Translations under genes and position numbers: made by a program
The notes under the pieces: generated by a model
What the model was told of the DNA's origin: nothing
Seen by the model: the letters and a program-made list of their open reading frames with translations, nothing else
Database searches by the model: none
In this document: positions 17,475-26,620 of the stretch, piece after piece
How the letters are laid out: each line of letters starts with the position of its first letter
Position numbering within the stretch: position 1 is the stretch's first letter
DNA from: a bacterium
Lineage (GTDB): Bacteria > CLD3 > SB21
Length of the DNA: 64,000 nt
Direction of reading: 5' to 3'
Assembly (NCBI GenBank): GCA_013360215.1
Contig: JABWCP010000014.1
Location: 1-64,000 of the forward strand

Positions 17475-18168
17475 GGAACGGCTCCACCGCGATATCAAGC
17501 AATTGCCTGAAATCGGTCAATTCGTAATCCGCACCGGATTCGCGGGTATCAAACGTATCGCCGTATCGGGCAAATGCCGTTTTCATTCTGATCTGTTTGG
17601 CACCGGCCATATCGCGTTCCGCCCAATCACCGACCATCAAAGCGTGCTCCGGCTGGATGTCCATCTGGGTAAGCGCTTTGCGAAACGGCTCCGGATTAGG
17701 TTTTCGCTGAAACGTATCTTCGTACGTCACGACGGCATCAAAAGTATGATGGAGACGCAGATAGCAAAGGCGCAGCCACGCTTCGCGCGTCGGCGCATCA
17801 CTGACAACGGCCAATTTAAAGCGCCGTTTGACCAATTCATTGAGCGTGGATAAAACATGCGGATAGGTGACCAGCGAAGCTTCGCGGGTCTGGCGATACG
17901 CCACAATACCGTTGGCTAAGATTTTGTGGTCAATGCGGCCAAGCGTATTCTCCAAAAAAATATCGAACACCTTTTGGTATTCGTAGCCTTGCGAATTATA
18001 GATCGTCCATATTTTGGATATAATATCTTCTTTTTTTACCTCCAAGCCGGCATCTATCATGGCTTCCGCTGCACTGGCAATCGCACGTTCTTTGAGGCGC
18101 ATAAAATCAACAAGGGTATTGTCGAGATCAAAAATAATCGCTCGCAGATGGATATCGGGTTTCACCAT
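17467..18168 (-). CDS. HAD-superfamily hydrolase (subfamily IA phosphatase)
   Basis: 233 residues from the ATG at 18168, chosen because the HAD core begins directly after it ('IHLRAIIFDLDNTLVDF') and the longer frame would run into rodA. Motif I is D14xD16, motif II falls near 'LAVVSDAPT', motif III is the lysine in 'FQRKPNPEPF' and motif IV is 'MVGDWAERDMAGA'. A helical cap lies between motifs I and II. It dephosphorylates a small phosphorylated metabolite. Nucleotides or phosphoglycolate are typical of the family; the substrate cannot be told. It lies 11 bases after rodA. Confidence 0.88.
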   Translation of the reverse strand: MVKPDIHLRAIIFDLDNTLVDFMRLKERAIASAAEAMIDAGLEVKKEDIISKIWTIYNSQGYEYQKVFDIFLENTLGRIDHKILANGIVAYRQTREASLVTYPHVLSTLNELVKRRFKLAVVSDAPTREAWLRLCYLRLHHTFDAVVTYEDTFQRKPNPEPFRKALTQMDIQPEHALMVGDWAERDMAGAKQIRMKTAFARYGDTFDTRESGADYELTDFRQLLDIAVEPFHG

Positions 18169-18179
18169 ACAAAATCCAT

Positions 18180-19421
18180 TTAATGTATTTCGTAATTTTT
18201 TTTGCGCATGGCCACATTTAATACAAATCCGATCAGGAACATATTGGCCCAAAGCGCCGAACCGCCATAACTCAATAAAGGTAAGGGTATACCCGTAACC
18301 GGCATAAGACCAGTGGTCATGCCTATATTGACAAGCAACTGAAACGCAAACAGCGACGCAATACCGATTAATGCGAGACTGGCAAATTTATCATCAACCG
18401 CATCGGCAATAATGACAATTCGAAAAATAAGGATACCGAATAATGCCAACAAAAATAGACTCCCTAAAAATCCGAACTCTTCCCCGATCACCGAAAAAAT
18501 AAAATCCGTATGCTGCTCCGGTAAAAAATTGAGCTGCGTTTGCGTGCCGTGAAGATAGCCTTTACCGGCCAAGCCACCTGAACCGATAGCAATCTTGGAT
18601 TGTGTAACCTGGTAACCGCTGCCCTGCATGTCGCGTTCCGGTTCTATGAAATTGAGAATACGCTGCTTTTGATAATCTTTGAGTGATTCCCAAATCGGTT
18701 CCGATGAAAGTCCCACAATCACATTGACGGCAAAAACGCCAAGGATGATCAGTGTTTTTCGTTTTGAAAAATACAGTATGGTCAGAATAATAAACAGCAT
18801 CGTAATAAACGCATTAAAACTGTAACCGCTGATGATGTGCACCAGTACGGTCGCAATCGGCGAAAACATAACGAAGATGGAAAACAACGATATACCGTTC
18901 CAATACAGGATAGGCAGCGCTACGCTGCCCACGCAAAGCGCCGTACCCAAATCGGGTTGTTTCATAACTAACAGCATCGGTATCGCCGCAACGGAAAACA
19001 CGATAATGATATTCATCACTTGCGAACTGTTGACTTGCCGCAATGCCAATATCCGCGCTATAAAAAGAATGGCTGCAATTTTGGCAAGCTCCGACGGTTG
19101 GAATCCGAATGGGCCAAGAGTAAACCAGCGCCGAGCGCCATAACGTACCGAGCCGGCAAAAAAAACTAAAATAAGAAGCGCTATGGTGACAGCGAAAACA
19201 GTAAACGAGGCGCCATCTATCAATCGCAGCGGGATAAGCACCGTCATGAGCATCAGCATGACACCGATGAAAAAAAACGTGAGCTGTTTGGTGAAATTTA
19301 ATTGATCGCCCGTAAACGTCGCACTGTAAATACACGCCAATCCTAAACCGCACAACATCAATGTGGGCGCAAGAATCAGATAATCCAAGTCCTGTAAAAA
19401 TTTTTTAATTCGTTGTACCAT
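18180..19421 (-). CDS. rodA: Rod-shape peptidoglycan glycosyltransferase RodA
   Basis: 413 residues, ten or so membrane helices, FtsW/RodA/SpoVE (SEDS) family. Diagnostic stretches are 'GPFGFQPSELAKIAAILF', 'QPDLGTALC', 'NFLPEQHTDFIFSVIGEEFG' and 'PLPLLSYGGSAL'. It polymerises lipid II into glycan strands for side-wall growth, together with the transpeptidase PBP2. Its start overlaps the end of the PBP2 gene by 17 bases, which fits coordinated production of the pair. Confidence 0.96.
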   Translation of the reverse strand: MVQRIKKFLQDLDYLILAPTLMLCGLGLACIYSATFTGDQLNFTKQLTFFFIGVMLMLMTVLIPLRLIDGASFTVFAVTIALLILVFFAGSVRYGARRWFTLGPFGFQPSELAKIAAILFIARILALRQVNSSQVMNIIIVFSVAAIPMLLVMKQPDLGTALCVGSVALPILYWNGISLFSIFVMFSPIATVLVHIISGYSFNAFITMLFIILTILYFSKRKTLIILGVFAVNVIVGLSSEPIWESLKDYQKQRILNFIEPERDMQGSGYQVTQSKIAIGSGGLAGKGYLHGTQTQLNFLPEQHTDFIFSVIGEEFGFLGSLFLLALFGILIFRIVIIADAVDDKFASLALIGIASLFAFQLLVNIGMTTGLMPVTGIPLPLLSYGGSALWANMFLIGFVLNVAMRKKNYEIH

Positions 19422-21279
19422 GAACTTCGACTACGGCCGCTTGCGGGGCCGGAGTATTTTTAGGCGTTTCTTTGCGATCTTTTTCTTTCGGATCAAACGA
19501 TTTTTTGTTCCGAACAAAATTGAAATAATAATTCATCACAAGTGCACTCATCGGCGCCGCCACATCGGAACCCTCGCCGCCGTTTTCCATTAGCACAACT
19601 ATAGCTATTTCTGGATTTTCATACGGTGCGAAACCTACAAACCAGCCGTGATAACCTTCGGTACCGGAACCGACTTTACCATGTACGTTCTCTGCCGTTC
19701 CTGTTTTACCAGCAACCTGCGCCGCTTTCAATCCCGCTTTTTTTCCCGTACCTTCAAAATAATTGACGACGCCGAACATCGCTTGCCGCATCATATCCAT
19801 GTGTTCTTGTTTTACGGCCACATGCTTGACCGGGAATGTTACACGGCGGATACCTTCACTATCCTCCGCATACCGCACCAAATGCGGCGTTTGGTAAGTG
19901 CCGGCATTCGCAAAAATCATCGCGTATTGCAAAAGTTGCACGGGTGTCACCAAAATTTCCCCCTGACCGATACCCAGATTGACCACCGCGCCGCCTTTCC
20001 AATTATTGAAACCATACCGGCTGTTGTAGTATTCTGTCGTAGGAATCAATCCGCGGCGTTCGTTGGGAATATCCGTTCCTGTAGGTTCACCCAGACCAAA
20101 CATACGCGCATATTTAGCCAAACGGTTGATCCCCAATTTCCATGCTAATTCATAAAAATACACATCGCACGAACGCACCAATGAACTGGAAACATTCATG
20201 TGACCGTGGCCTTTGAGATTCCAGCATCGAAATTTATTACCACCGAGCTGATACACGCCTGTACACTCCACATACGTTTCCGGTGTTACCAATCCCTCTT
20301 CCAAACCGGCCAATGCCGTGATCATTTTAAAGGTGGAGCCAGGCGCATACCCGCTCTGTACCATACGATTAAAAAGCGGTTTGTCGGGATTTTCATTAAG
20401 CTCGCGCCATTGATCAATCGTAATGCCGTCCACAAACCAACGAAAATCATAATCCGGTTTGCTGGTTGCAGCCAAAATTTCACCCGTTCGTGTATCGGCC
20501 ACCATGATCGAACCGCGACGCGTGCCCAAAGCGCTTTCGACAAATTTTTGATAATCATTGTCTATCGAGAGATACAGATTATAACCGTCGCGCGGGTGCT
20601 TGGATATGCCGAGATCGCGCAGAACTTGCCCCTTGGCATTGGTTTCTAAACGATGATATCCTTTTTCGCCACGCAATTCGACTTCGTAAAACTTCTCCAA
20701 TCCCGATACGCCGACACGCTCGCCGATTTTATAGTCGGTATCCTGAAACTCGGCAGTTTTGTAATAACCGATGGTATTATCCGTAATCTGGCTCATATAG
20801 CCGATCAGATGCGGCATGGTAATATCGTCGGCATAAATCCGGTTGATATCTACTTTATATCCGATGCCTCGATGAAAACGGCGCTCTTCTTCAAGATGCG
20901 CGATCGTGACAAAATCCACTTCCGGTTTTATTACAACCGGTGCGTAGGGCCATGCGCCGCGCAATTTTTTGAGAATGTCCTCATCCGTCATACCGGTCAG
21001 CGAACGCACATACTGCATTTCGCCGGCGTTAAGCGTGTCAAATTCCGACAAGGTAATCGTCAATGCAAACGTAGGCCGATTTTCAACAATGCGCCGTCCA
21101 TATCGATCGTAAATCAATCCGCGCGAGGGAATCTGATCAATCGTGCGGGTGCTGTTATCCTCAGCGCGTGCGTGAAAATTATCATAAGCCATGATTTGCA
21201 AATAAAACAAACGGCCGAGCAGCATCAGCAAAATAGCCGCCAACGAAACATACATGGTAACGACACGATGATGATTCAT
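19405..21279 (-). CDS. mrdA: Penicillin-binding protein 2 (rod-shape transpeptidase)
   Basis: 624 residues. One N-terminal membrane helix (about 7-27), a pedestal domain, and a transpeptidase domain with the active-site serine S315 in 'GYAPGSTFKM', an SxD-type second motif near 'VRSCDVYFYELA', and 'AGKTGTAEN'. The C-terminus is a charged tail. It cross-links glycan strands made by RodA in the elongasome, in the periplasm. It sits between mreD and rodA, the standard arrangement. Confidence 0.96.
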   Translation of the reverse strand: MNHHRVVTMYVSLAAILLMLLGRLFYLQIMAYDNFHARAEDNSTRTIDQIPSRGLIYDRYGRRIVENRPTFALTITLSEFDTLNAGEMQYVRSLTGMTDEDILKKLRGAWPYAPVVIKPEVDFVTIAHLEEERRFHRGIGYKVDINRIYADDITMPHLIGYMSQITDNTIGYYKTAEFQDTDYKIGERVGVSGLEKFYEVELRGEKGYHRLETNAKGQVLRDLGISKHPRDGYNLYLSIDNDYQKFVESALGTRRGSIMVADTRTGEILAATSKPDYDFRWFVDGITIDQWRELNENPDKPLFNRMVQSGYAPGSTFKMITALAGLEEGLVTPETYVECTGVYQLGGNKFRCWNLKGHGHMNVSSSLVRSCDVYFYELAWKLGINRLAKYARMFGLGEPTGTDIPNERRGLIPTTEYYNSRYGFNNWKGGAVVNLGIGQGEILVTPVQLLQYAMIFANAGTYQTPHLVRYAEDSEGIRRVTFPVKHVAVKQEHMDMMRQAMFGVVNYFEGTGKKAGLKAAQVAGKTGTAENVHGKVGSGTEGYHGWFVGFAPYENPEIAIVVLMENGGEGSDVAAPMSALVMNYYFNFVRNKKSFDPKEKDRKETPKNTPAPQAAVVEVHGTTN

Positions 21280-21285
21280 AGTTTA

Positions 21286-21810
21286 TTAAAAATCATAAAT
21301 AGTGTTGAAACGAACATAGTCCAGTGTGCGCAGGGGTATGGAAAGATAAATCACAAAAGCGGTAACGGCTGAATACAGTGAATTCCATAATCCATAGTGA
21401 AACATCAGATTCCAAAAATCTACGACGCCGTCCAGCGATTGGATCGCATAAAAAAACACGGCATGAATAACCGATAGAAAAAAAATCATGATCGGGAAAT
21501 AATATTTTTCGATCAACATCACGCGATCGGCCGCGAAGAAGTATGTCGCAAAGGCGGCAATTGTTTTACATAACGCATTGAGTCCGTAAAAATCAATCAT
21601 CGCATCTTGCCAAAGCCCAACCGTAAATCCAAATAACATACCCGGGATCTGCCCGAGGCGCATGCTTACAAATACCGTCAATATCAAAAGCAAATCCGGC
21701 ACATTATCCCCGACGGCCAGAAAAACTGAAACAAAACTTACTTGCATCAGGTAAAAAAAAGCCGCCGCACCCAGCAGCGAGAATGTCAAAATATTTCGTT
21801 TACGACGCAT
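21286..21810 (-). CDS. mreD: Rod shape-determining protein MreD
   Basis: 174 residues, five to six membrane helices, with the family feature 'GFTVGLWQDAM.DFYGLNAL'-like stretch (residues about 60-80). MreD is a small membrane protein of the elongasome that works with MreC and RodA. Identity rests on topology, length and position between mreC (3-base gap) and mrdA (6-base gap) more than on strong motifs. Confidence 0.9.
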   Translation of the reverse strand: MRRKRNILTFSLLGAAAFFYLMQVSFVSVFLAVGDNVPDLLLILTVFVSMRLGQIPGMLFGFTVGLWQDAMIDFYGLNALCKTIAAFATYFFAADRVMLIEKYYFPIMIFFLSVIHAVFFYAIQSLDGVVDFWNLMFHYGLWNSLYSAVTAFVIYLSIPLRTLDYVRFNTIYDF

Positions 21811-21813
21811 AGG

Positions 21814-22680
21814 TCAACGCTTTACGATAAAATAATTTTCAAAGCCTACAGCCACCGAACGCGTTCGGGACGTATCCGTTACGACAAACACTTCCTCCAA
21901 ACGATCGAAATCAACGGCCGTTTGCACCCGGATATCTTTAAAAAGGCCTTCGATCTCGTTATTCACTTCCGTAACCACGCCGACACGAAAATTAGGAAGA
22001 AAATATTCGCTATACTCTGACGTCAGAATGACATCGCCGATACGCACATCCAGATTCTTAAGAACGCCATAAAATGCCACTTCATCCGGATTGCCGAGCC
22101 AAAATACCACTCCGTTGGCACGGGTACGTTGTATTTTTGCGGCAACACGAAAATTTTTATCCAACAGCATCTGGCAAACGGAATGCTCTTCAAACACTTC
22201 GGCGATCTGGCCGACAAGACCGTATTCGTTGATCACATTTTGGTGCAGCCGTACACCATCGGCAGAACCTTTATCCAAAACAATATTACTGATCGCAGGA
22301 CGCGACTCCCGTGCAATGATGCGTGCGGGGCGCACACTCAGCGGAAACCGACTTCGAAATTCGACCAACTGGCGCAGGCGCACGTTTTCCATATACGCAT
22401 CTTCCAAAACGATATTACGCGACGCCAATTCGATATTGCGTTGTTGTAATTCCTTAATAACAACATCCGAATCGCGCCACCGCGGACCGGATGAAATTTT
22501 TTCACCCAGCATCGCCGCGAGATAAATCACGCGTTTGCGGAGAAAAATCATCGATTGATTGGGATTATTCTGCAAAAGAAGAATAGATGCGATGACAAGA
22601 ACGAGAAAAACAAATGAATGCCGGTAGACATACAGGATCTCTTTCAGGCCGGCATAAAAGTTTCTTAGTTTCCAGAGCAT
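21814..22680 (-). CDS. mreC: Rod shape-determining protein MreC
   Basis: 288 residues. An N-terminal membrane helix (about 20-40), a coiled coil (about 75-105; 'VIKELQQRNIELASRN') and a double beta-barrel periplasmic domain with 'ARIIARESRPAISNIVLDKG' and 'NEYGLVGQIAEVFEE'. MreC activates PBP2/RodA in the periplasm. It follows mreB by 39 bases. Confidence 0.95.
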   Translation of the reverse strand: MLWKLRNFYAGLKEILYVYRHSFVFLVLVIASILLLQNNPNQSMIFLRKRVIYLAAMLGEKISSGPRWRDSDVVIKELQQRNIELASRNIVLEDAYMENVRLRQLVEFRSRFPLSVRPARIIARESRPAISNIVLDKGSADGVRLHQNVINEYGLVGQIAEVFEEHSVCQMLLDKNFRVAAKIQRTRANGVVFWLGNPDEVAFYGVLKNLDVRIGDVILTSEYSEYFLPNFRVGVVTEVNNEIEGLFKDIRVQTAVDFDRLEEVFVVTDTSRTRSVAVGFENYFIVKR

Positions 22681-22719
22681 GATGGGATCTTAATGCACGC
22701 TACCGGTACGGTACGGCGA

Positions 22720-23745
22720 TTAGTATTTGCGATTTTTGAGAATGACGGCCTGATATTTGGTCAGATTTTCCAGAACGCGTCCGACACCGCGCACGACGGC
22801 GGTCAGCGGATCTTCGGCGACGATCACCGGTAAACCCGTTTCTTTGCGCATACGCTCATCGAGCCCTTTGATCAAAGCACCACCGCCGGTAAGAACAATA
22901 CCGCGGTCAATCAGGTCCGATGCCAATTCAGGCGGGGTTTTTTCCAATGTACTTTTCGTACCTTCCACGATTTCACGAATCGTTCCTTCCAGTGCGCGTC
23001 GTACTTCTTCGGAATCCGTTTTCATCGTTTTGGGAATACCCGAAACAATATCGCGACCTTTGATTTCCATTTTCAATTCCTGCGCAAGCGGTACGGCGGA
23101 GCCGATATTACATTTGATGTCTTCCGCCATTTGTTCGCCCAAAAGCAAATTGTGCTGGACGCGGAAATATGTGATAATAGATTTAGTCAGTTCATCACCG
23201 GCGCTGCGAATCGAACGGTCGCATACGATGCCCGACAATGCAATCACGGCGATTTCGGCCGTTCCTCCGCCGATATCAATCACCATACTGCCTTTGGAAG
23301 CTTCGATATCTATACCCACGCCGATCGCCGCCGCCATAGGTTCTGCCACAAGATATACTTCTTTTGCCCCGGCATGTTCAGCCGAATCGCGCACGGCACG
23401 TTGTTCGACCATTGTAATTCCGGAAGGAACGCCTACGACAACGCGTTTACCCATAAACCGGGCCGGGCTCACCTTGCGAATAAACTCCTGCAGCATCAGC
23501 TCGGTCATTTCGAAATCAGCGATCACTCCGTCTTTCAGCGGACGCACCGTGAGTAACTCGTCATGGGTACGTCCTTCCATTTCTTTGGCTTCTTTGCCGA
23601 TCGCCATCATTTTATTGGAGCGCTTATTGATCGCTACGATCGAAGGCTCATTGATCACGACGCCTTTGTCTTTGACATAGACCAACGTGTTGGCCGTCCC
23701 GAGGTCAATCGCAATTTCATTGTTAAAAATATCAAACAGGCTCAT
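22720..23745 (-). CDS. mreB: Actin-like cell-shape protein MreB
   Basis: 341 residues, full length. Actin-fold phosphate loops 'AIDLGTANTLVY' and 'VIDIGGGTAEIAVIALSG', the adenosine motif 'IVLTGGGALIKGLDERM', and a conserved C-terminus. GGAG lies a few bases upstream of the ATG. It forms membrane-bound filaments that direct side-wall synthesis by RodA and PBP2. A 307-codon open frame on the opposite strand is a shadow of this gene's codon bias. Confidence 0.97.
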   Translation of the reverse strand: MSLFDIFNNEIAIDLGTANTLVYVKDKGVVINEPSIVAINKRSNKMMAIGKEAKEMEGRTHDELLTVRPLKDGVIADFEMTELMLQEFIRKVSPARFMGKRVVVGVPSGITMVEQRAVRDSAEHAGAKEVYLVAEPMAAAIGVGIDIEASKGSMVIDIGGGTAEIAVIALSGIVCDRSIRSAGDELTKSIITYFRVQHNLLLGEQMAEDIKCNIGSAVPLAQELKMEIKGRDIVSGIPKTMKTDSEEVRRALEGTIREIVEGTKSTLEKTPPELASDLIDRGIVLTGGGALIKGLDERMRKETGLPVIVAEDPLTAVVRGVGRVLENLTKYQAVILKNRKY

Positions 23746-23778
23746 AACGCTCCGTATGCGTGGTTTTCTTAAATGGAT

Positions 23779-25332
23779 CTAATGTTTGAAATGACGGATA
23801 CTTGTAAATACCATCGCCATATTGTGTTCATCCGCCGCCGCGATTACTTCCGCATCTTTCACGGAACCGCCCGGCTGGATCACGGCCGTAGCACCTGCCG
23901 CCGCCGCCGCGTCAACGCCGTCGCGAAAAGGAAAAAAAGCATCCGACGCGATGGCCGAATTTTTCAACGAAAGCCCACTCTTGCCGGATTTGCTGACGGC
24001 TAACTCCGACGCATCAACCCGGGACATTTGTCCGGCACCGATACCGAGTGTCCGATCCGCCGCGGCATATACGATGGCGTTGGACTTAACGTGTTTGACG
24101 ATCGTCCATCCGAAAAGCAACGCGTGCATTTCTTCCGCATTGGGAGCGCGTCGCGTTACGACCTTCCACTCCGTCTGCCCCGCACGACGCATATCGGCGT
24201 CCTGAATCAAATAACCATCCAACGCTTTGCGGATCTCCGGCAACGCCGACCCCTGCGCCCGCGCCGCTTCAAAATCATAACGGATTAACCGGATATTTTT
24301 TTTCTTGGAAAGGATCTCAATTGCACCCGATTCAAATTCCGGTGCGATGATCGCCTCCACAAACACTTCACTTAAGGCTTCGGCGGTCGTCGCATTGAGA
24401 CGGCGATTAAAACCGATCACTCCGCCAAATGCCGAAACCGGATCTGTGGCTCTGGCATTCTGGTACGCCTGATACAAGTCGTCGTGCATCGCGGCACCGC
24501 AAGGATTGGTGTGCTTGACGATAACGCATGATGGTTTTTCAAAATCCGATACAACGCGCACACAGGCATCAAGATCGAGAATATTGTTGTATGACAATTC
24601 CTTGCCGTGCAACTGATCATAATACTTTTTAGAGTGAAAATTAGCCGCATAAAATGACGCTTTTTGATGCGGATTTTCGCCGTAGCGGAGCGGCTGAATT
24701 TGCTTAAACGTAAGATTTATTTTTTCGGGCAATGTCTCCGAAGAAGCGGTTACCTTAGATGCGAAATAACTTGAAATCAACGCATCATAACGTGCCGTAT
24801 GTTCAAACGCCTTGATCATCAAACGATAACGGGTGTCTTGCGATACATCGCCGCTAGTCATGATTTCCTGCATGACAGGTTCGTAATCCGACGGATCTAC
24901 CAATACAATGACACTGCGATAGTTCTTTGAAGCCGATCGTATCATCGAAGGTCCGCCGATATCAATATTTTCGATAGCCTCATGCAAAGGTACATCGGGT
25001 TTGCTGATCGTCGCTTCGAAGGGATATAGGTTAACCGCCAAAAGATCGATCATACCGATGCCGTGGTGATTAGCTTCTTCCATGTGGGTAGCATTATCGC
25101 GCAACGCCAGAAGTCCGCCATGTATCTTAGGGTGCAGTGTTTTGACGCGGCCATCCATCATTTCGGGAAATTGCGTGAGGTCCGAAATTTTTACGACGGG
25201 GATTCCATTTTGAGACAGCGCGGACGCCGTACCGCCGGTTGAAATAATTTCGACACCGACTTGATGCAGTTTTTGAGCCAGCGATTGAATTCCTGTTTTA
25301 TCGGATACACTAATAAGCGCACGTCGAATCAT
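23779..25332 (-). CDS. purH: Bifunctional AICAR formyltransferase / IMP cyclohydrolase PurH
   Basis: 517 residues. The N-terminal MGS-like cyclohydrolase domain (about 1-145) has 'RRALISVSDKTGI' and 'STGGTASAL'. The AICARFT domain (about 150-517) has 'IVKHTNPCGAA', 'DPVSAFGGVIGFN' and the C-terminal 'AAAAGATAVIQPGGSVKD'. It catalyses the last two steps of IMP synthesis in the cytoplasm. It precedes mreB by 33 bases on the same strand, so it may lead the cell-shape operon; that linkage is not the usual one. Confidence 0.97.
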   Translation of the reverse strand: MIRRALISVSDKTGIQSLAQKLHQVGVEIISTGGTASALSQNGIPVVKISDLTQFPEMMDGRVKTLHPKIHGGLLALRDNATHMEEANHHGIGMIDLLAVNLYPFEATISKPDVPLHEAIENIDIGGPSMIRSASKNYRSVIVLVDPSDYEPVMQEIMTSGDVSQDTRYRLMIKAFEHTARYDALISSYFASKVTASSETLPEKINLTFKQIQPLRYGENPHQKASFYAANFHSKKYYDQLHGKELSYNNILDLDACVRVVSDFEKPSCVIVKHTNPCGAAMHDDLYQAYQNARATDPVSAFGGVIGFNRRLNATTAEALSEVFVEAIIAPEFESGAIEILSKKKNIRLIRYDFEAARAQGSALPEIRKALDGYLIQDADMRRAGQTEWKVVTRRAPNAEEMHALLFGWTIVKHVKSNAIVYAAADRTLGIGAGQMSRVDASELAVSKSGKSGLSLKNSAIASDAFFPFRDGVDAAAAAGATAVIQPGGSVKDAEVIAAADEHNMAMVFTSIRHFKH

Positions 25333-25488
25333 CTTGGAAGCAACACTTTTATAAATAAAATATAATTTTTCGGGCGCGCCAATGTAGAAACTGAGCGGTT
25401 AAAATGCAAGGTGTTTAGAGGCGAAATTCATTTGATAAGGGCATGGAAACGTAGACATACTTATAACAAACCCTCTCGCTGATAAAAT

Positions 25489-25520
25489 AAAAAAGGAAGA
25501 GTTTTAGCTCTTCCTTTTTT
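25489..25520 (-). terminator. Bidirectional-looking rho-independent terminator
   Basis: Thirteen-base-pair stem AAAAAAGGAAGAG / CTCTTCCTTTTTT with a six-base loop. It lies 20 bases after the stop of the DUF2914 gene and ends in a U-tract on the minus strand. Confidence 0.85.
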
Positions 25521-25539
25521 ATACGATTCCTTATACCTA

Positions 25540-25920
25540 CTATTGAGCGGTCGCCGTAAATTCGCCGGACTGCAACACTTTACCGGTGCTGTCCACGATT
25601 TCGACTTTCCAGGTACCGGCACGGTGCACTTCATAAAACGCATACGTGCGCATCGACCAGGATTTGATTTCGAGCGGTACTTCATTTTTCAAGGTTTCGC
25701 CGTGATACCATTTCATGGTAACCGTCTGGCCTTCACCGCCGACAACTTTGATCCAGCAATAAACATTGCTTCCATTGGCGGGAAACGATGTAGCTTCGCC
25801 GACAACTTCGCTTTTCTCGACGGCGGTACCAAACTTCATGCCGTCAATCTTAACCTGAGCATGACCGGATTGAACAAATGCCAATGCGATCAAAATGACC
25901 AAAGCACTTACGTACTTCAT
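25540..25920 (-). CDS. Exported DUF2914-like protein
   Basis: 126 residues from the ATG at 25920, with AGAGG upstream and a signal peptide ending near 'QSGHAQ'. The longer frame to 25977 adds a polar leader and is rejected. The mature domain matches DUF2914: 'NVYCWIKVVGGEGQTVTMKW', 'YHGETLKNEVPLEIKSWSMR', then a beta end 'GTWKVEIVDSTGKVLQSGEF'. Function of the family is unknown; it is a small periplasmic beta-sandwich. Probably monocistronic, with its own terminator. Confidence 0.85.
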   Translation of the reverse strand: MKYVSALVILIALAFVQSGHAQVKIDGMKFGTAVEKSEVVGEATSFPANGSNVYCWIKVVGGEGQTVTMKWYHGETLKNEVPLEIKSWSMRTYAFYEVHRAGTWKVEIVDSTGKVLQSGEFTATAQ

Positions 25921-26019
25921 ACTACACCTCTTCTTAAAATTAATAAAATAAATATCGCGAGTTTTCCCACTTCGCATGCCTATTATACACGAAAGTGTCT
26001 ACGTGGTCAATATATAAAT

Positions 26020-26047
26020 ATAAAAACCTACGAAAAAATCGCAGGTT
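26020..26047 (-). terminator. Probable terminator
   Basis: Stem AACCT (26025-26029) / AGGTT (26043-26047), extended by CG/CG across a mismatch, followed on the minus strand by TTTTTATATTT. It lies 30 bases after the stop of the lipoprotein gene at 26077. Confidence 0.5.
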
Positions 26048-26076
26048 CTAATAGTAACCGTCTATTTTTTTAAATT

Positions 26077-26544
26077 TTATCTCGATCCGGCGCCCCATTC
26101 GTAATTAAGATCCAAACGAAATGAAACCTCTTTTTTATCTTCTTCCGACGGATTGTCAACAATCAGGTAATACAGTGTTTTTTGCGCTCGAAATTGATTA
26201 AGTAACCGAATTTTAAATGTGTGTTGTATTTTTTCGCCGGAATCATACTGTGTTTTGTAGGGTTCTTCTTCTTTAAATTTGAGAAAATTTTCTTCGTCCA
26301 TCACCATCACACGCGCTTTGCGATCGCCACCGTCTTCGACACGCCATTCACCATCCACTTCGATCGCTTCCATCTTATCTTCCAGCGTAATTTCAAACTG
26401 ATAATACTCACCTTTTCCAAGTGTTTCTTTCTTTTCGACATGTGTGATTTTACTGTTCATCACGGCTTTATTGCTGCCGCAGCCAAACAGCATCACGGAC
26501 GCCAACATCGCTACGCTATAAAGCCAAATTTTACTTAAGCGCAT
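26077..26544 (-). CDS. Small lipoprotein of unknown function
   Basis: 155 residues with lipobox 'VMLFGC' (cysteine at 22). The mature part is beta-rich and charged, with 'EYYQFEITLEDKMEAIEVDG', 'ARVMVMDEENFLKFKEEEP' and 'KTLYYLIVDNPSEEDKKE'. It could be a single immunoglobulin-like or C2-like domain. No family recognised. It has its own likely terminator and is separated from the ABC operon by 76 bases. Confidence 0.75.
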   Translation of the reverse strand: MRLSKIWLYSVAMLASVMLFGCGSNKAVMNSKITHVEKKETLGKGEYYQFEITLEDKMEAIEVDGEWRVEDGGDRKARVMVMDEENFLKFKEEEPYKTQYDSGEKIQHTFKIRLLNQFRAQKTLYYLIVDNPSEEDKKEVSFRLDLNYEWGAGSR

Positions 26545-26620
26545 ACATTTCCCTTTCTGAAATAATAAAAGTTATTGACCTCGCATACATCAGTATATCT
26601 ATTTTGAGGTAAACGATGAT

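Noticed and set aside
22757-23680. 307-codon open frame on the plus strand opposite mreB
   Set aside because: The composition is a mirror of mreB codon bias (rich in S, R, I, P), has no recognisable domain and no ribosome site, and mreB on the other strand is certain.
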